A stretch of 64,000 nt of DNA from Fomitopsis serialis (Eukaryota > Basidiomycota > Agaricomycetes > Polyporales > Fomitopsidaceae): contig NW_025954980.1 in the NCBI RefSeq assembly GCF_022376445.1, positions 1 through 64,000 on the forward strand, in the 5' to 3' direction. Positions 1 to 11,354 of this stretch are shown in pieces; position 1 is the first letter of the stretch, and the number at the start of each line of letters is the position of its first letter. The notes beneath the pieces were generated by a model. It was not told the origin of the DNA. It worked only from the letters and a program-made list of their open reading frames with translations, and did not search any database. A program made the position numbers and the translations under genes.

Positions 1-1503
1 CTCGACCTCATCCTGCATCCTGCATTTTTCTAGACGTGATCTCTGCACATCATTCAGCGAGTCGGCGATATCTTGCGCGCATGACTTGCGCATGACTGAC
101 CTTTTGCCGCCCTTTAGTGGCTCAGTACGAGGCTTGGTGAGTACTGAGTTCAAGTTCATGATCCAGATCCCACGGATTGAAAGACGATACCACCGTCCGA
201 CGCGTGGACCAGTGGCACCTGTGTGGTAATGGTGTTCATACCTCGCAGGATATAACTGCTTCAAAAGCTCCCATGATGCAGACAGTAGACGCGTGGAACA
301 CTGGTACACATGGGTCACTGGAGGTTCATGAGCGTTCGAACGATTGGATTGGTGCCACAGTACGCCACGCATGCTGATTTCCCCTACGACAGCATGCATC
401 GTGCGCCACTCACGGAACTTGGTGGGAGAAGTACAACAGCCATGGGGACAAGAGTATTTGAAAGCACATTCTGTTGCAAATGTGTTCCCCTGTCAGTGCC
501 GCAGCCGGCGAAATGGGAATAAATGCCGAGAGGCGAAGTGAGTAGAGTCGTGTTTCGCCTCAGCGGTATCACGTCCTTTGGTCATTCATGCTGTGCTATC
601 TGAAACCAGTGCACGGAAAATCCTGGCCTTCTGTCACACAGCGATATTGACCCAGAGTTGGCGATCTTCTCAGTAGTTGTTTTCTCCGGTCTGCGTATTT
701 TCGGCCCCCGAAGCTTCCGGTGTAAGAGCTCCTCAATCTCCGAAAGCCATGCTGGTAATTCATTACTAATGCTCAGGATGCAAACTCATAGACAAGCTGT
801 TCTCCGAGTCAACCCTCTTGGCATCCACCGTACATGTCAGGTAAACCTTGTATGTATTACTGATGTTCTGCGTACTGTCTAAAATCTCACATCATTCTCA
901 CGCACTGTATCCCCAGATATCCGATGTGGCGTTAACGGAAGGTGGTATCGCCGGCATCGTCGGGCGGTCAGCACAGCATGGCATGACGCGGAATGAAAAT
1001 TATCGAATGGTGAGAGCAAAAGCGCAGGAATCTTAATTCATCTCTCTACCATCTGCCAGTGGTTGCCACCTTAAAGGGCTGAGAGGTGTCGGACTGGCCA
1101 CGCTTGCGCTTCTGTCTCCGGTCGGCGTGTATGGGTAAGACATTCAGTGTCTCGGACTGGGGCTCTCGCCAAAGATGCACGCGTAATCTCTGATTTGTGT
1201 CGTACATAAGGCGGAATTTGCTATCTCTTACTAGCGGATTTCCCCCCCCCCCCCCCCCCCCAGGTGGCCGTGCACATTTCAATAGTACTGACCACATTTC
1301 CTACAGTCATCGACAGCGCACGACCACACTGCAGCTGTCTTCCCACCAGTTGCCACTTCGCAAGGCTTATATGAGGCTGTCGTCGGTTCTCCTGCAGTGT
1401 AACCTCGTAGGTATCAAGAGTACAAGCAGTGATGGACGTCTGTGGTGGAGCTACCCTGCATATTGCTTCTCAGCTCAGAACAAGGTACGACTACGAACTG
1501 TGC
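1..1503. other. Left-edge stretch with no recognisable gene
   Basis: Short open frames occur on both strands, but none shows a recognisable family motif, a run of GC-ending codons or plausible joined exons. The only clear structure is a long cytosine homopolymer near the right end. It may include the promoter of the membrane-protein gene that follows. Confidence 0.5.
1242..1261. repeat. C20 homopolymer
   Basis: An uninterrupted run of 20 cytosines. In one frame it would encode a proline run, but the surrounding frame has no other coding character, so it is more likely a simple-sequence tract. Such runs are prone to length error in sequencing. Confidence 0.9.
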
Positions 1504-3177
1504 ATGCAGGTTCATGCTAAATCTGTTCAATTATTTGACTACAGTATCGTCGGTGACTACTGCGAAGCTATGGCTGCAGGTCGGTTGCTTCAAATCTACT
1601 GGCGTTCACTAAATGCGCTAACAATATAATTAGCTCTCGCCGTATATGACTATATCATCACTTTCGCCGATGAGGTACAACATATATGGAGACGCAAGAA
1701 GCGTGGATTTGCGTTCATTTTCCTTCTGAATCGTGCGAACACGTGGGGGATATGCATCAGCTTGATGATGCGGGCACTGCAATCATATCACGATTCACGC
1801 TGTACCAGTATGTGTTTCTCTTGTTTACTCGCCACGCGTACTAAACCTTACCCAGAGGCACGTCATGCGTAATAAGCATCAGGATCCGACGTCTCATCGC
1901 AATATACTTCAGTTGCAGATTCAGACAACTGATGTGGAGCACATGTGCGATGATAGCAATGCTATTGTGGGCAGGTGCGTGAGGACGCTCTCCCAGCGAT
2001 TTGCGATTCAAGGTCCGCTATGAAGCTGTTTCGGCACTTCGTGTGTATGCTGTCAGTGGTCGGAATCGCTGGCTTGCTGCGGCGACCATGTTGTTGGGTG
2101 TAGTACCTTTCGTTATCAATGTAGTAAGTATTCCCTCGTCGAGCTCACGGAACAGCTTTGATGCTATTGCTCAAGGTCGACACCGCAGCAGACAGAGTGG
2201 AAGCCATTTCCCTCGGAGGCGCCATTGTGTGCTCATGCAGCAGTGCGATACCGAGACCAATACAGAATAGGTATGTGTAGCTCAAAATGTTCTGAGAACT
2301 GCTCATGACGACGACTTGATAATTGCCGTCATCCAAGGTGCAAAACATCTTACATTCGCTTGATTTCGATGCGGCGGCTGATAGAAGTACACTTCACAGT
2401 AATGATCATAGCTCGAATGTGCTCTATTGCATCCGATACGCTAGTTATATTGGTCACGTTATACAACATACCATTCAATCTCAAAAGCTCAATTTGCGGA
2501 ATAACGAGTAGAAGATCTTTGTCTTCGTCCTTGTCCGAAGATGGTACGTCGTAGTCTCTTCTCCGAATCAAGGCCACAACTGACATCCCACCCATACTCA
2601 CAGGGTTGATATATTTCATGTACGGGTTGATTCTGCTCCGTGTATTGCATGTGATTCAACATCACCACGCACAGGGCTCTGCTACTGCTCAACATCGCTC
2701 AGATGGTGGTATTCCTGATGGGGACTGTGCGTACTACATAGTATCACTCCCCATCGTAGCGCGGGTGACACTGACAGATTCTACAGTGCAATGACGTGGT
2801 CATCACGTTCACTTACCCGTGCGTCCCTGTGAAGTATTAGCACCCGTCACATTATCAGCTGAAGCCGGTTCTATAGAATAACCTCAATCATCATCTCGAG
2901 GTTCATCTTGAACCTACACAAAATCGCTGCCGAGCAGCAGGCGCACACACTCTCGAACTCTCCCTCAATACCCCCCGTTGAATCACTGTGCGGCTTGCAA
3001 TCCTGCCGAGGATCATACCTGTCCAGTGTAGTACTTGAGCTTGACGAGATGTCTCCCGATCTCGACACGCCCGCGGACTGCGGGTGGACCTCAAAGTATC
3101 ACGACGAATATAGCCCGAAGGACGACCTGCCGGCAGTGTTTAAGTTCGGTGGCGACGAGTATGAACGTGGGGTATAG
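1504..3177 (+). CDS. DUF6533-type multi-pass membrane protein, possibly decaying
   Basis: Recognised from several exons in the family order. The N-terminal signature (1,578-1,740) reads MAA, then after an intron ALAVYDYIITFADEV, then IWRRK and FIFLLNR. This matches the DUF6533 domain of basidiomycete integral membrane proteins. Further on come YEAVSALRVYAVSGRN followed by a hydrophobic helix (2,028-2,120), CSIASDTLVILVTLYN (2,420-2,470), GLIYFMYGLILLRVLHV (2,603-2,653) and the C-terminal ITSIIISRFILNLHK (2,878-2,925). A polar tail ends at a TAG at 3,175-3,177. The first two exons join in frame. I could not find a clean join near 1,975-2,018, so one exon may be mis-seen or the gene may be broken. 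The start at 1,504 is the best methionine visible upstream of the conserved DYCEA segment, and an earlier exon is possible. The function of the family is not established. Confidence 0.6.
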
Positions 3178-3870
3178 AATTTGGCGACACAACAATGAGT
3201 TCGTTGCCATTTACACTATGTGAGTTCCGCATTTATCGGCGCGAGCACAATGTTGATTGTGTCGACAGAGTGTACTCTGCTGACCGTGACGACGCAGGCT
3301 AGCCCTGCGCACCGAGTAACCTAATCTGATTCTTGGATGTGTAGTGGTATCAATGACTATACTAAGCGGTTCCGACTACGAACAGAGCCTGGCTTGGTGG
3401 GACACTTGGTGGGACACTGGCATACTGAACGGAAGCTGTAGAATTCACCGTAAGATGGGCACTTCGCAATTGTAGTCGGACATCGGAGGCACGGGTGGAG
3501 ATACTCATCTAGCTATGCTGCTTCGCAGTCCCGTGGAACCTTCAGAGGGTAGTTTTTTGCGATGCCTGGAAATGGCCGTACCAAAGCATTGTCTCGATGC
3601 GCCCAACGTGACACGGTCACATGATGCTAACGCGTCGCGCCTTAGACGAGTCACGACGGCCGTAACTTCCGTACATCTGACTGAAAGTTTGAGTATCCAT
3701 GGAGATCAGTGAATGCAGGAAGAGAGTCAAAATATTGGTAATAGCAGGTGCGTGACCTTATCAGCTTAACACTGTATATGCTTAGTTCCCGCTGAATAGA
3801 TGATGTCGTTCTCCTTTTGATACGGACATACAGCAAAGGGGACGCGATCATCCAGACACAGGAGGCTAAT
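3178..3870. other. Intergenic stretch, no gene seen
   Basis: It lies between the DUF6533 gene and inverted-repeat arm 1. Only short frames are present. A small tandem duplication lies inside it. Confidence 0.45.
3393..3416. repeat. Two tandem copies of a 12-nt unit
   Basis: The unit CTTGGTGGGACA occurs twice back to back. Nothing suggests a function. Confidence 0.8.
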
Positions 3871-5018
3871 GTCGGTGACACGGTTGTCAGACACTAGTGC
3901 GCAGGTTGAGTTATAAGGGTCCCCTCATTGATACTATACACTCACTAGCGAGTGCCGGGAGCCGTGTTGCTGTAAGTAAGCTGTGACAGCGTGTACGGAA
4001 ATACACGCATCCCACGAGAAGTATGGAAGTCCTGTGACGTGTGTCCATGGGCATTTGACGTCCATGGGCTAGGCCATACCAAGGAATATGGTGGCGAAGC
4101 CCTGTGACTGTTTCCGCTATAGCACCAAGTTCGAGAGCAAGGACCATTCATGGCACAGAGTGGGAAGTAATCTACCATCCCTCCTCCGGCAGGACCTGTG
4201 GCACTTGTCGCCTCCATGCCACGATCCATCAGCGTCACGTATTCATCTTCCAAGGACGTGATTCGGTGGCCGTAGACGGATCCAAGGATCAGCGCAACGG
4301 TAAACCTGATTTAATATATAGTTATTGATTTTAGTCGACAGAATATAAACATTGTTACGTACCGAGTGATGTGCATGGTGAAGTCCTTAGGTGTTTGTAT
4401 CAAACTCGACAGGAAGATACAAACCTCCCTGTGTTGTAGGCCTTCATACTGTCGGATTGTATCTTTCTCGCCGAACGCGGCCTGTACCCACCGCCGCTGC
4501 CTCCGCCGGCTCTCATGCTGGTACAGTGCAAAGACCAAAGTGGGATCCCAGCCGATCCTACTGTCATCAGCGCGCGCACGTAGCCTGTATTATGCGTCAA
4601 ACTCACAGCTCGACAAAGGTCACCAGTCGCGGACGGCTGGAATAGATAGCACCCCGCTTGTCCAAGAGGTCCCGGGCGATCTTAGACGAGTTAATGATGA
4701 TGGTGCGGCTACCAAAGAACTCGGCATATATGAGATCGCCTAGAACGTATGCTTTAGGTGATATAGATGGATCATCAATTACACGAACCCACCGTATTTC
4801 TTCGCCCATGTCCCAAAGGTATACTCTTGATACTCCAATGGTAATTGATGTGCATTGCCCAGAAGCGGGAGACGTCTCGGTCCGGGTGGAACAAGACGGT
4901 CTTTCAGGCTTTGCCGCGGGCTACGACCGAGTAAAAAGACAAGTAAGCATACTACAGCGACCACCACCCAGGTGTTAGATGGCATAGACTGGAACAATGA
5001 CACGATGTTAGCCACCAT
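3871..5018 (-). pseudogene. Cytochrome P450, 3' half deleted
   Basis: The start at 5,018 begins MVANIVSLFQSMPSNTWVVV, an N-terminal membrane anchor, followed by the proline-rich hinge PPGPRRLPLLGNAHQLP. Later exons give [18 protein letters not shown] (4,680-4,730), RRRQRRWVQAAFGEKD (4,465-4,515) and [18 protein letters not shown] (4,195-4,250). These are typical of a large basidiomycete P450 group distantly related to CYP64. Up to the breakpoint the frames look open. After the FFPL-like segment (about 4,165) the sequence jumps to DNA that lies downstream of the gene in arm 2. The I-helix, ExxR, PERF and heme-cysteine motifs are therefore absent, and the product could not bind heme. This is a deletion pseudogene, although the promoter side is intact. 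Confidence 0.9.
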
Positions 5019-5045
5019 GAAAGCCGGGATGCGAGACGTGGCATA

Positions 5046-5060
5046 ACTTTTATATCCCCC
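5046..5060 (-). promoter_or_regulatory. TATA-like box of the truncated P450
   Basis: On the minus strand this reads GGGGGATATAAAAGTT, about 30-40 nt upstream of the P450 ATG at 5,018. The same element at the same distance is found in arm 2, so it was duplicated with the gene. Confidence 0.6.
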
Positions 5061-5859
5061 GTGAGATTAGTACGAGTCTGGGAGGATGTGATAGTAAACT
5101 AGAGTTTGGTACTTTCTCCGAAGGAGAATACACGCAACTGTATTGCGTGAAAGTCATGGAAGCCAGTCGCGCGACTTCGCCCGGATCTCCTGAGCATGGT
5201 TGACATCCGTGGGAGAAAGAACTTGGTTAGCTGCGGAGAGCCTGCATTATCGTCAACGTGTGTAAGGTACTGTTCGTGATTGTTCACATACCAGATGATG
5301 TTCTGCGAACCAAGTACTACAGATAGCTTGATCGCCGTGCCGTATCAAGACAATGGAACCACCATCTCTATAATGACGCTCAGTACTGAGAGTGAACCTG
5401 TGATGTCATGACATCAAACATGTCTAGAAATCCAAAGATAGGTGAAAGGCGATAGACCGGCCTTTCAATGATGTCTGCAAGCGAAAATCGGCGTTGACAT
5501 GGTCAGAGAGGACGCATAGCCTTGGCAACATGATTCGCATGCTTGGCATTCATTACATACTTGCCTGAACACCATAACCGAGTATTTGTGACCACATCTA
5601 CCAGCCATGAACTCGAAAGGCTTCATGGCTAGTACCATACGAGGATGGCGGTACTGCGAGGGCTTGCCAGCAAGCAGTCGGTGAAAAGGAAGTTGCTGCT
5701 TACTGTTATCTATCCAAGGTGGGCCTTTGGCAGTTTTCGAATAGGGTACCGGTTGTCTCGGTGCCTACGCATCTAGACCCGTTTGACTTCGCCGGCGGTC
5801 CGTCGCGTCACGACCCTATAGACGGTACCATTCAATCGAGCATGCTAGTCATCCATTCA

Positions 5860-6245
5860 GCAATTTAGTGAGCTCAAGTGAGTCAAAGTCTTCTTTCGCG
5901 TTGTGCTTAGTGAAGCGCATAAGTAGCAGAACGACTCGCCATTGGAAAGTGAGAAGCGGTAGTACTAGCAATGTAACTCTGCTCGGTGCTCGTTTGGTGC
6001 TCGACCGTGACCGTGGTTGGGGCACGTGAGTTGTGGCTGCGGTCCTCACAGGCGCCTCCCGACTGAGCGACGCTCTGCAGCGGACTCGGAGGTCGAGAAA
6101 TTTGTCGTCAAGACCATCATTGTGCGGCAGGCCATATTGAAGGACAAGATAGTCACTCGATTACTCCGCCGGAGAGCCTATGGTGCCACTCGGCGGAGGC
6201 GCTAGCGCTTTGACCGACGGTTCACTGGAAAGCTAAGTAAGATCG
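5860..6245 (-). repeat. Repeat R1, copy A
   Basis: The two ends of this segment match the two ends of copy B at 7,712-7,905 in the same orientation: the GCTCACTAAATTGCTGAATG end and the CTCCGCCGGAG-containing end. The first end also matches 48,090-48,165 in arm 2 (plus strand). In one minus-strand frame all three copies end in a similar peptide, ELTKLLN plus one or two residues, then a stop. R1 may therefore be the tail of an unrecognised gene family and not pure non-coding DNA. Copies A and B flank the HNH gene. Confidence 0.65.
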
Positions 6246-6271
6246 CAAGGTCGTAAAGTAATGAGACATCA

Positions 6272-7524
6272 TCAGTGAACCGAGATACCTTCCAACGCCG
6301 CCGTCAATAGAAGTGCAGAAGAGCCGTCGTTTGATAGCACCCTGGTCTTTTCCATATCCCTCAGTATTTCAGTAATGTACTCCCCCGCGCCCGACAAATG
6401 CGCCACGCGAGCCGCAGCCGCATGGAGGCGCAAGTAATCTGGAGACGGTAGTGGAAGCTTCTCGGGGTCCGGGGTCGTGAAAGTGACTGTCGTCGGTATG
6501 TTCCACCGATACATTGGGTGCGTAGTTTGGGGTGTGTATGTGTGCGGCGTGTTCTAAGCAACATCATTATTTGCGGGCTCGTCGGCAGAGAGATCGATTG
6601 GTAGGTACTCACAGTGCTTTCAAGCCACAAGTTGAGCATTTCAAAGTGAGTATGCTCGTCGCCGCGGAGTGTCATCACGTTCTCCAGCCGATGAACGTTA
6701 GGTCCATTCAGTTCATCGAACACAAAAGTGTCTCCGAAGCGCGCCATGACAGTCCATACGGTAGCTGCATATTCGTGCTAAGAATATGTGATTCGTAACT
6801 CCAGGCCAGCAATTAGATATGAACGCATACCTTCGCCCCATCTTGGTTGACACCCGACATCCCAACGTTTGTGGATTCAGGGAAGATGTGGGCTGCCTGG
6901 GTGAACGTAACTGGAGCATCGGCCGGGAGGATATGGGGCTTCTCTTTCACAGAGACGATGTCAAATGCACCAGTGAGCATACATCGGTAACCATCCCGTA
7001 TGAGGGCCTGATGATAAATGCAGGTGAGAAAGCGATATTGTGGGCGGTAATGAGTGTACACAAAACCTTCTGTTTTGCTGTTGCATGATTCTGGGGCGCC
7101 TCTTCCAGAAGATATTGCAGAGTTTCCTGCGTGGCATCGAACGAGGGCCTCGAAGGGTGAGTGGATGGGGATCGAGTACGGCCTGTAGCAGCTCGAACTG
7201 TGGCACAGTATGTACGTTTCACCATCTGCCTTCTACACCGAGTAGCACATAGGGGTACTCACAGCAACGGAGGAAATGAGTGATGTATAGTGTCGCCAGA
7301 CGTTCAAATTCATCGTCATCATCACATGAGTTGATTTCGCGGGCAAGGAAGTCGCGACCTGTATCACTGGGAGTTTCGAGCATAGCGTAGCCCAGGATTC
7401 TCGCGCGTACGAGGGCGGTGGCGTCGCCAATTGTATTGCCGACCTGTTCATGATGGAGGCATTTGGCATACGCGTCCTGCCATGGTTGGAATACGTAATT
7501 ATTCGTTGGCAAAGGTTGAGGCAT
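6272..7524 (-). CDS. HNH_2-type nuclease domain protein
   Basis: Five exons join in frame with GT-AG introns and no stop, giving roughly 350 residues. Exon 1 starts MPQPLPTNNYVFQPW. Exon 2 ends the RPSFDATQE segment. Exon 3 holds RDGYRCMLTG and TQAAHIFPESTN. Exon 4 holds YAATVWTVMARFG, HRLENVMTL and EHTHFEML. Exon 5 holds RWNIPTTVTFTTPDPEKLP and HLSGAGEYI, ending ISVH-stop at 6,272. This is the arrangement of the fungal HNH_2 (PF13391-type) proteins that are highly expanded in Agaricomycetes. Candidate catalytic or metal-binding residues are the His of AAH, the Asn of ENV and the His of HTHF. The family is presumed to contain DNA-cutting enzymes, but the in vivo role of the fungal members is not established. 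It sits between direct repeats R1-A and R1-B. Confidence 0.85.
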
Positions 7525-7711
7525 TGGGTATTGTATGCGGAGTAGCGTGAGATCTAAAGGAGTGTGCCGAATAGAACTCGCAGACTACTCGCAGTAAATA
7601 GCAAGACGGCGGTCGAGACGCCACAAGCAAGGCGTAAGCGTGACTCGTGACATACAAGTAAGTAATAGGAGTCACATCGTCAATAACAAGGCTCTATCAG
7701 AACTTACAGTC

Positions 7712-7905
7712 GATTCAGCAATTTTGTGAGCTCAAATGCGTAAGAGCCCTCTTCGGTGTTGTGCTTATTGAAGCGCATAGCGGAGGCCGAGCACATACAG
7801 CAGACCATACGGACCAGGTAGTCCATCTATTATTCCGCCGGAGGGCCTGCGATGCCACCCGGCGGGGGTGCTTGTGCTTTGACCAACAGTTCAAGCTGAG
7901 TAAAT
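7712..7905 (-). repeat. Repeat R1, copy B
   Basis: A second R1 copy in direct orientation with copy A. It is shorter and diverged. The minus-strand peptide ending is FELTKLLNRL-stop against LELTKLLNG-stop in copy A. It lies just upstream of the HNH start, so it overlaps the likely promoter region of that gene. Confidence 0.65.
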
Positions 7906-8068
7906 GATCTAGGCCCCATGTGCTATTGTGTGCATCGGACGTCTTGTTCCTGGCATCGCAAAGACAAACGCAGTGGCACAAGGCATGATATATCGACATC
8001 AGGTCCCTTCAATACAGGACGTCCCCTAACCTTCATCGTCCTCCACAACACTGAACACACAGACATCG

Positions 8069-9848
8069 ATGGCCCCCGCCTGCCGGACTTGCATTGTCGA
8101 TCCCGGACGGGGAATTGACCAGCACACTTGGCTTGTCGACTCTCTGGCTAGAGCGTTGAGGACAGCCAGCCGCGACGCATGCTTCAAGAAGATCGCTAAG
8201 GAAGTCGCGCAAGGGTTCGAAAGCCGGTTCGACCCGTCAGTGCTCGGGATCATCACCAAGAACGGCAAGTTCGTGCGCTATGAAACGAGCGAAGAGCGCA
8301 GAGAGCGGTGCCGGGATAGACCCAAGGTGATTATCCATTGTGTACATTGCGTCCAGGAAGCCTACGACCTTCATCAGAAAATCGTCACATGGATCGAAAA
8401 CCACAAAGACTACTTCCTGATGCAGCGGTTGCAGACCTCAGAGGCACGCGAACCCAGCCTTCCCCTCAAGGAGTCGCGAGAGCGCGCAAAGAGTGCTCGC
8501 GACTTCTTCATTCGGGACCATCCGCACATCGGAAGGGAGGCGAGAGCGGAGGCATTCGCTAATGGCGATACGCCCAGCCACAAGGCCATAGCAGTGAATC
8601 ACGCCTACAGCGCCGCCATCGCCGAGATGAAGACGCAAGATCCAGAGAGATGGGAGGCATACGAACGAGAGTCGCAGCAGTCCAAGGTCGAGATGCGGGC
8701 TGCTCGCGCCGTCCATGTGGATGGCCAGCCTCCGAACGAGCAAAATCCCAGTGAATACCGGTCCCAGGGTGAGGCCAGCGACGAAGCGGCCGCGTCTCAG
8801 GCCGAGTGAGTGTTTTGTTCCCTTGCGCAGTGGCGGCCGATATCTGAACTTAGCAGCATAGGAATGCGCCTGGAACACAACGCGCGCTTCTCGCTCGAGG
8901 CGTGGGCAGACAAATCCGACTGTGAAGTGTTCCTCTATATCGGTTGTGTCGGCCCAAACGGGAAACCACGGAGGTGGATGTAAGTCGTGAGACTCTTTGC
9001 GACGTACACGATGCTCACTGTCCCAAGGATGAGTAGCGGAAAGGCAGGCGCAGATGATCTCGCGGGCGAGATCAAAGGCTCACCATTCATCGACACTCTT
9101 GATGCGTATGTCTTACGCCGTCGAAGCAATATCGCTATCGAGCCAAGCGGTGCATCGGTCTCCCGACGCCAGAGTGGCACGCAGACGGGAAGTAGGACAG
9201 GTGCGGCGCACCCTGTGCTCGACGACATGGCCAGCGCGCGGCGGGCGGACGCTCCTACTAGCAAAGACCTAAGGGCAGATATGAAACGTTTAAGAAGGTC
9301 GATGTTAGGAGACAGCGTTGGGAATGAGGAAGAAGCAGCAACCAACCACTACGCCGAGCCGCGCATCATCGAGACCCCCCAACTTGATACTCGGATGGGC
9401 GAGGCGAGTCTACATCTGAAGACTGCGCAGGATGCTTCGTGCGACGATCGTCAACGCCTCGCACTGAAGTCCGAAGGCAGCGATATCTGGGCCGCACTGC
9501 TCCGAGAGCCCATACACATCGTTACCGATGCTGACAGAGCGAAGCAGGAACCGGTCAACGCGAACAAGGACCGCATCGCTCTGACCGAGACGCCACAGCA
9601 TGCTGAGAGTTCGCCGCGAGGCAAGGTGCATCGTGCTACCTCACCTACCCCTCCCAAGGCCCCGATAGCAACCAACAGTCAGGCGCAACCAACCGGCCAG
9701 AAGAGGAAGCTCGAAACAATCGACCTCCGAGCTATGCTCAATGAGACGAAGCGGACCAAGTGAGTGACTGCTATCACTTCTGCTGGACTGTGTAGCTAAT
9801 CGCCACGACAGAAGATGCGGTCACGCACGTCCGAGTACAGGCTGTTAG
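8069..9848 (+). CDS. Four-exon protein of unknown function, basic C-terminus
   Basis: I do not recognise a domain. Exon 1 (8,069-8,808) begins MAPACRTCIVDPGRGIDQ and is rich in charged helices. A GTGAGT donor leads to a short exon (about 8,858-8,979) with RLEHNARFSLEAW and VFLYIGCVGPNGK. A GTAAGT donor then leads to a third exon with MSSGKAGADDLAGEIKG and a long polar, low-complexity stretch. This ends with the lysine-rich KRKLETIDLRAMLNETKR, a possible nuclear localisation signal. A last GTGAGT donor at 9,761 and an acceptor at about 9,810 would add a short tail ending at 9,848. If that intron is not real, the protein stops at 9,763. All three joins keep frame, and codons are mostly GC-ending, which supports a real gene of about 540 residues. 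Confidence 0.7.
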
Positions 9849-11354
9849 AAAAAGTCTTGTGGCCTAGCATTTGTTCACACTCACAAGCAATGAGCATCCG
9901 GCCTTTTTTCCCGCACCAGTATACCTCCACCTGCGTCCGTTGATGACTACTCATTCCTGTCCTGGCCTGGTCGTGATTACGATTTGAATCCATGCGTCGG
10001 GCTTATGTTGTAGTCGTGAGATTTACCAGCCGCGCACGAGTGCTGGAGATGAGCCCGCAAGGGGCGCATCCATTCCTGCGCCGACATTGGTAGATTAGTT
10101 GTACGCGGTCGTCTTCAGCCGGCTGGCAGTATGATCCATAGCTGCTTGTCGTGCGCGTGCGACGCAGACCATAGGCTCGGTGGGGTATGCGTGGTCGATT
10201 ATTGGACAGCCGCATCTGTGATGTCCAATTGTGAGGCATGACTGCGACAACACAATAAAACGTAGATCTAGCGGGAAGCCCAGGTTCACTTGGCAGGAGA
10301 CGCGGGACAGCGAGGAGAAGACGAATACAAGCGACGACCCTGGGCCCGAGCGCGACGCGCGACGCGCGTCAGGCTGCGAGAACGCGATCACGTGCCACCA
10401 GTGGTCACAATGAGCTGGCTGGCATACGACTCTTGAGTATTTGAGTGACGAGTCGGGGTAACTGCCAGTGCCAGTACTTGCTTGTACACGGTCACTTCCT
10501 AATAGTGAGTCAAGTACTTGCGCACACCCATTTCACCGTCCGAGAACTTATCAATGTATAGGATTTGCGTAATCATGGGACCTCACCCCACGGTAGATGT
10601 CCTGCACTTCTTCCGCACATAGCACTCCCTCCGAACGAACGTCTCTGTGCTCGGTCATTTTTTGTGAGTGCTCAGGCCAAAGCTCGCGCACATTTCTCAT
10701 GTACTTGGAAGGGGAGGAAAGGTTGCGATGAGTCTGGTGCCACGTGTGCCGTGTGGCTTCCTACGTTACCCTCCCCATGCTTTCAGGACGGCAGGCCGAG
10801 TGGACTGGCATGTGAGTACTCAGTTCGTTATGCTTCTCGTTGTTCGGGGTTGCTACCCGTGCGCTATCTCCCTGAATCTGCGATCTGAGATACCTGGACG
10901 GTGCCATATGCATCGAATGCATCGATCTGGTTGGCATGGAACGCGGCAACGATATGTATGTGCCACTGCAGGTGCGTATACATATGCTGAGAGACCATGG
11001 AAGCTCGAACTCGGTAGCTACTTGTACTCATACGCTGTATTCATTCACGCTGCCCACTCGTTCAGACAGGCCGTCAGTTGACGAGTAAAAACTCATGCAT
11101 CCTACTGCTCCCGATGTCGGCCAAAGTCAATGATTCCGATCTTGAACAGCTTGGACCAAGTTGACTGTCCAGATCAATGCTGCAACGTGTTGGTGCCGAC
11201 GGTGTCGTCAGCCTCACAGCCACCTAGTCTCCGTTGCAGACCATAAAAGCCGACAAGCTAACAGCCCTATCTCTACGCTGCCATCCCCTCTCGTCTCTTC
11301 TCCTCGTACTCTCATCAAATCCGTGAACTTTGAAGGCCTTCAGTAGTCCCAGTC
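9849..11354. other. Intergenic stretch, no gene seen
   Basis: Several open frames of 60-140 codons occur on both strands, but none has conserved motifs, coherent exon joins or coding-like third positions. The sequence just before 11,355 is pyrimidine-rich, as expected upstream of a fungal start. Confidence 0.45.

Larger units (their letters stand above)
3871..6080 (-). repeat. Inverted duplication, arm 1
   Basis: Read on the minus strand, this segment aligns almost base for base, with scattered substitutions and small indels, to the plus strand at about 47.9-51.75 kb. It contains the tail of repeat R1, about 0.8 kb upstream of a P450, the P450 5' half, and about 0.3 kb matching sequence downstream of the other P450. 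About 1.6 kb present in arm 2 (about 49,821-51,429) is missing here, with the junction near 4,145-4,170. Homology stops abruptly at about 3,871. The left limit near 6,080 is soft because similarity fades. Confidence 0.85.

Noticed and set aside
1046..1300. Open frame with a proline or glycine run at the C20 tract
   Set aside because: The run is a homopolymer artefact of reading frame; flanking codons show no coding bias and no family match.
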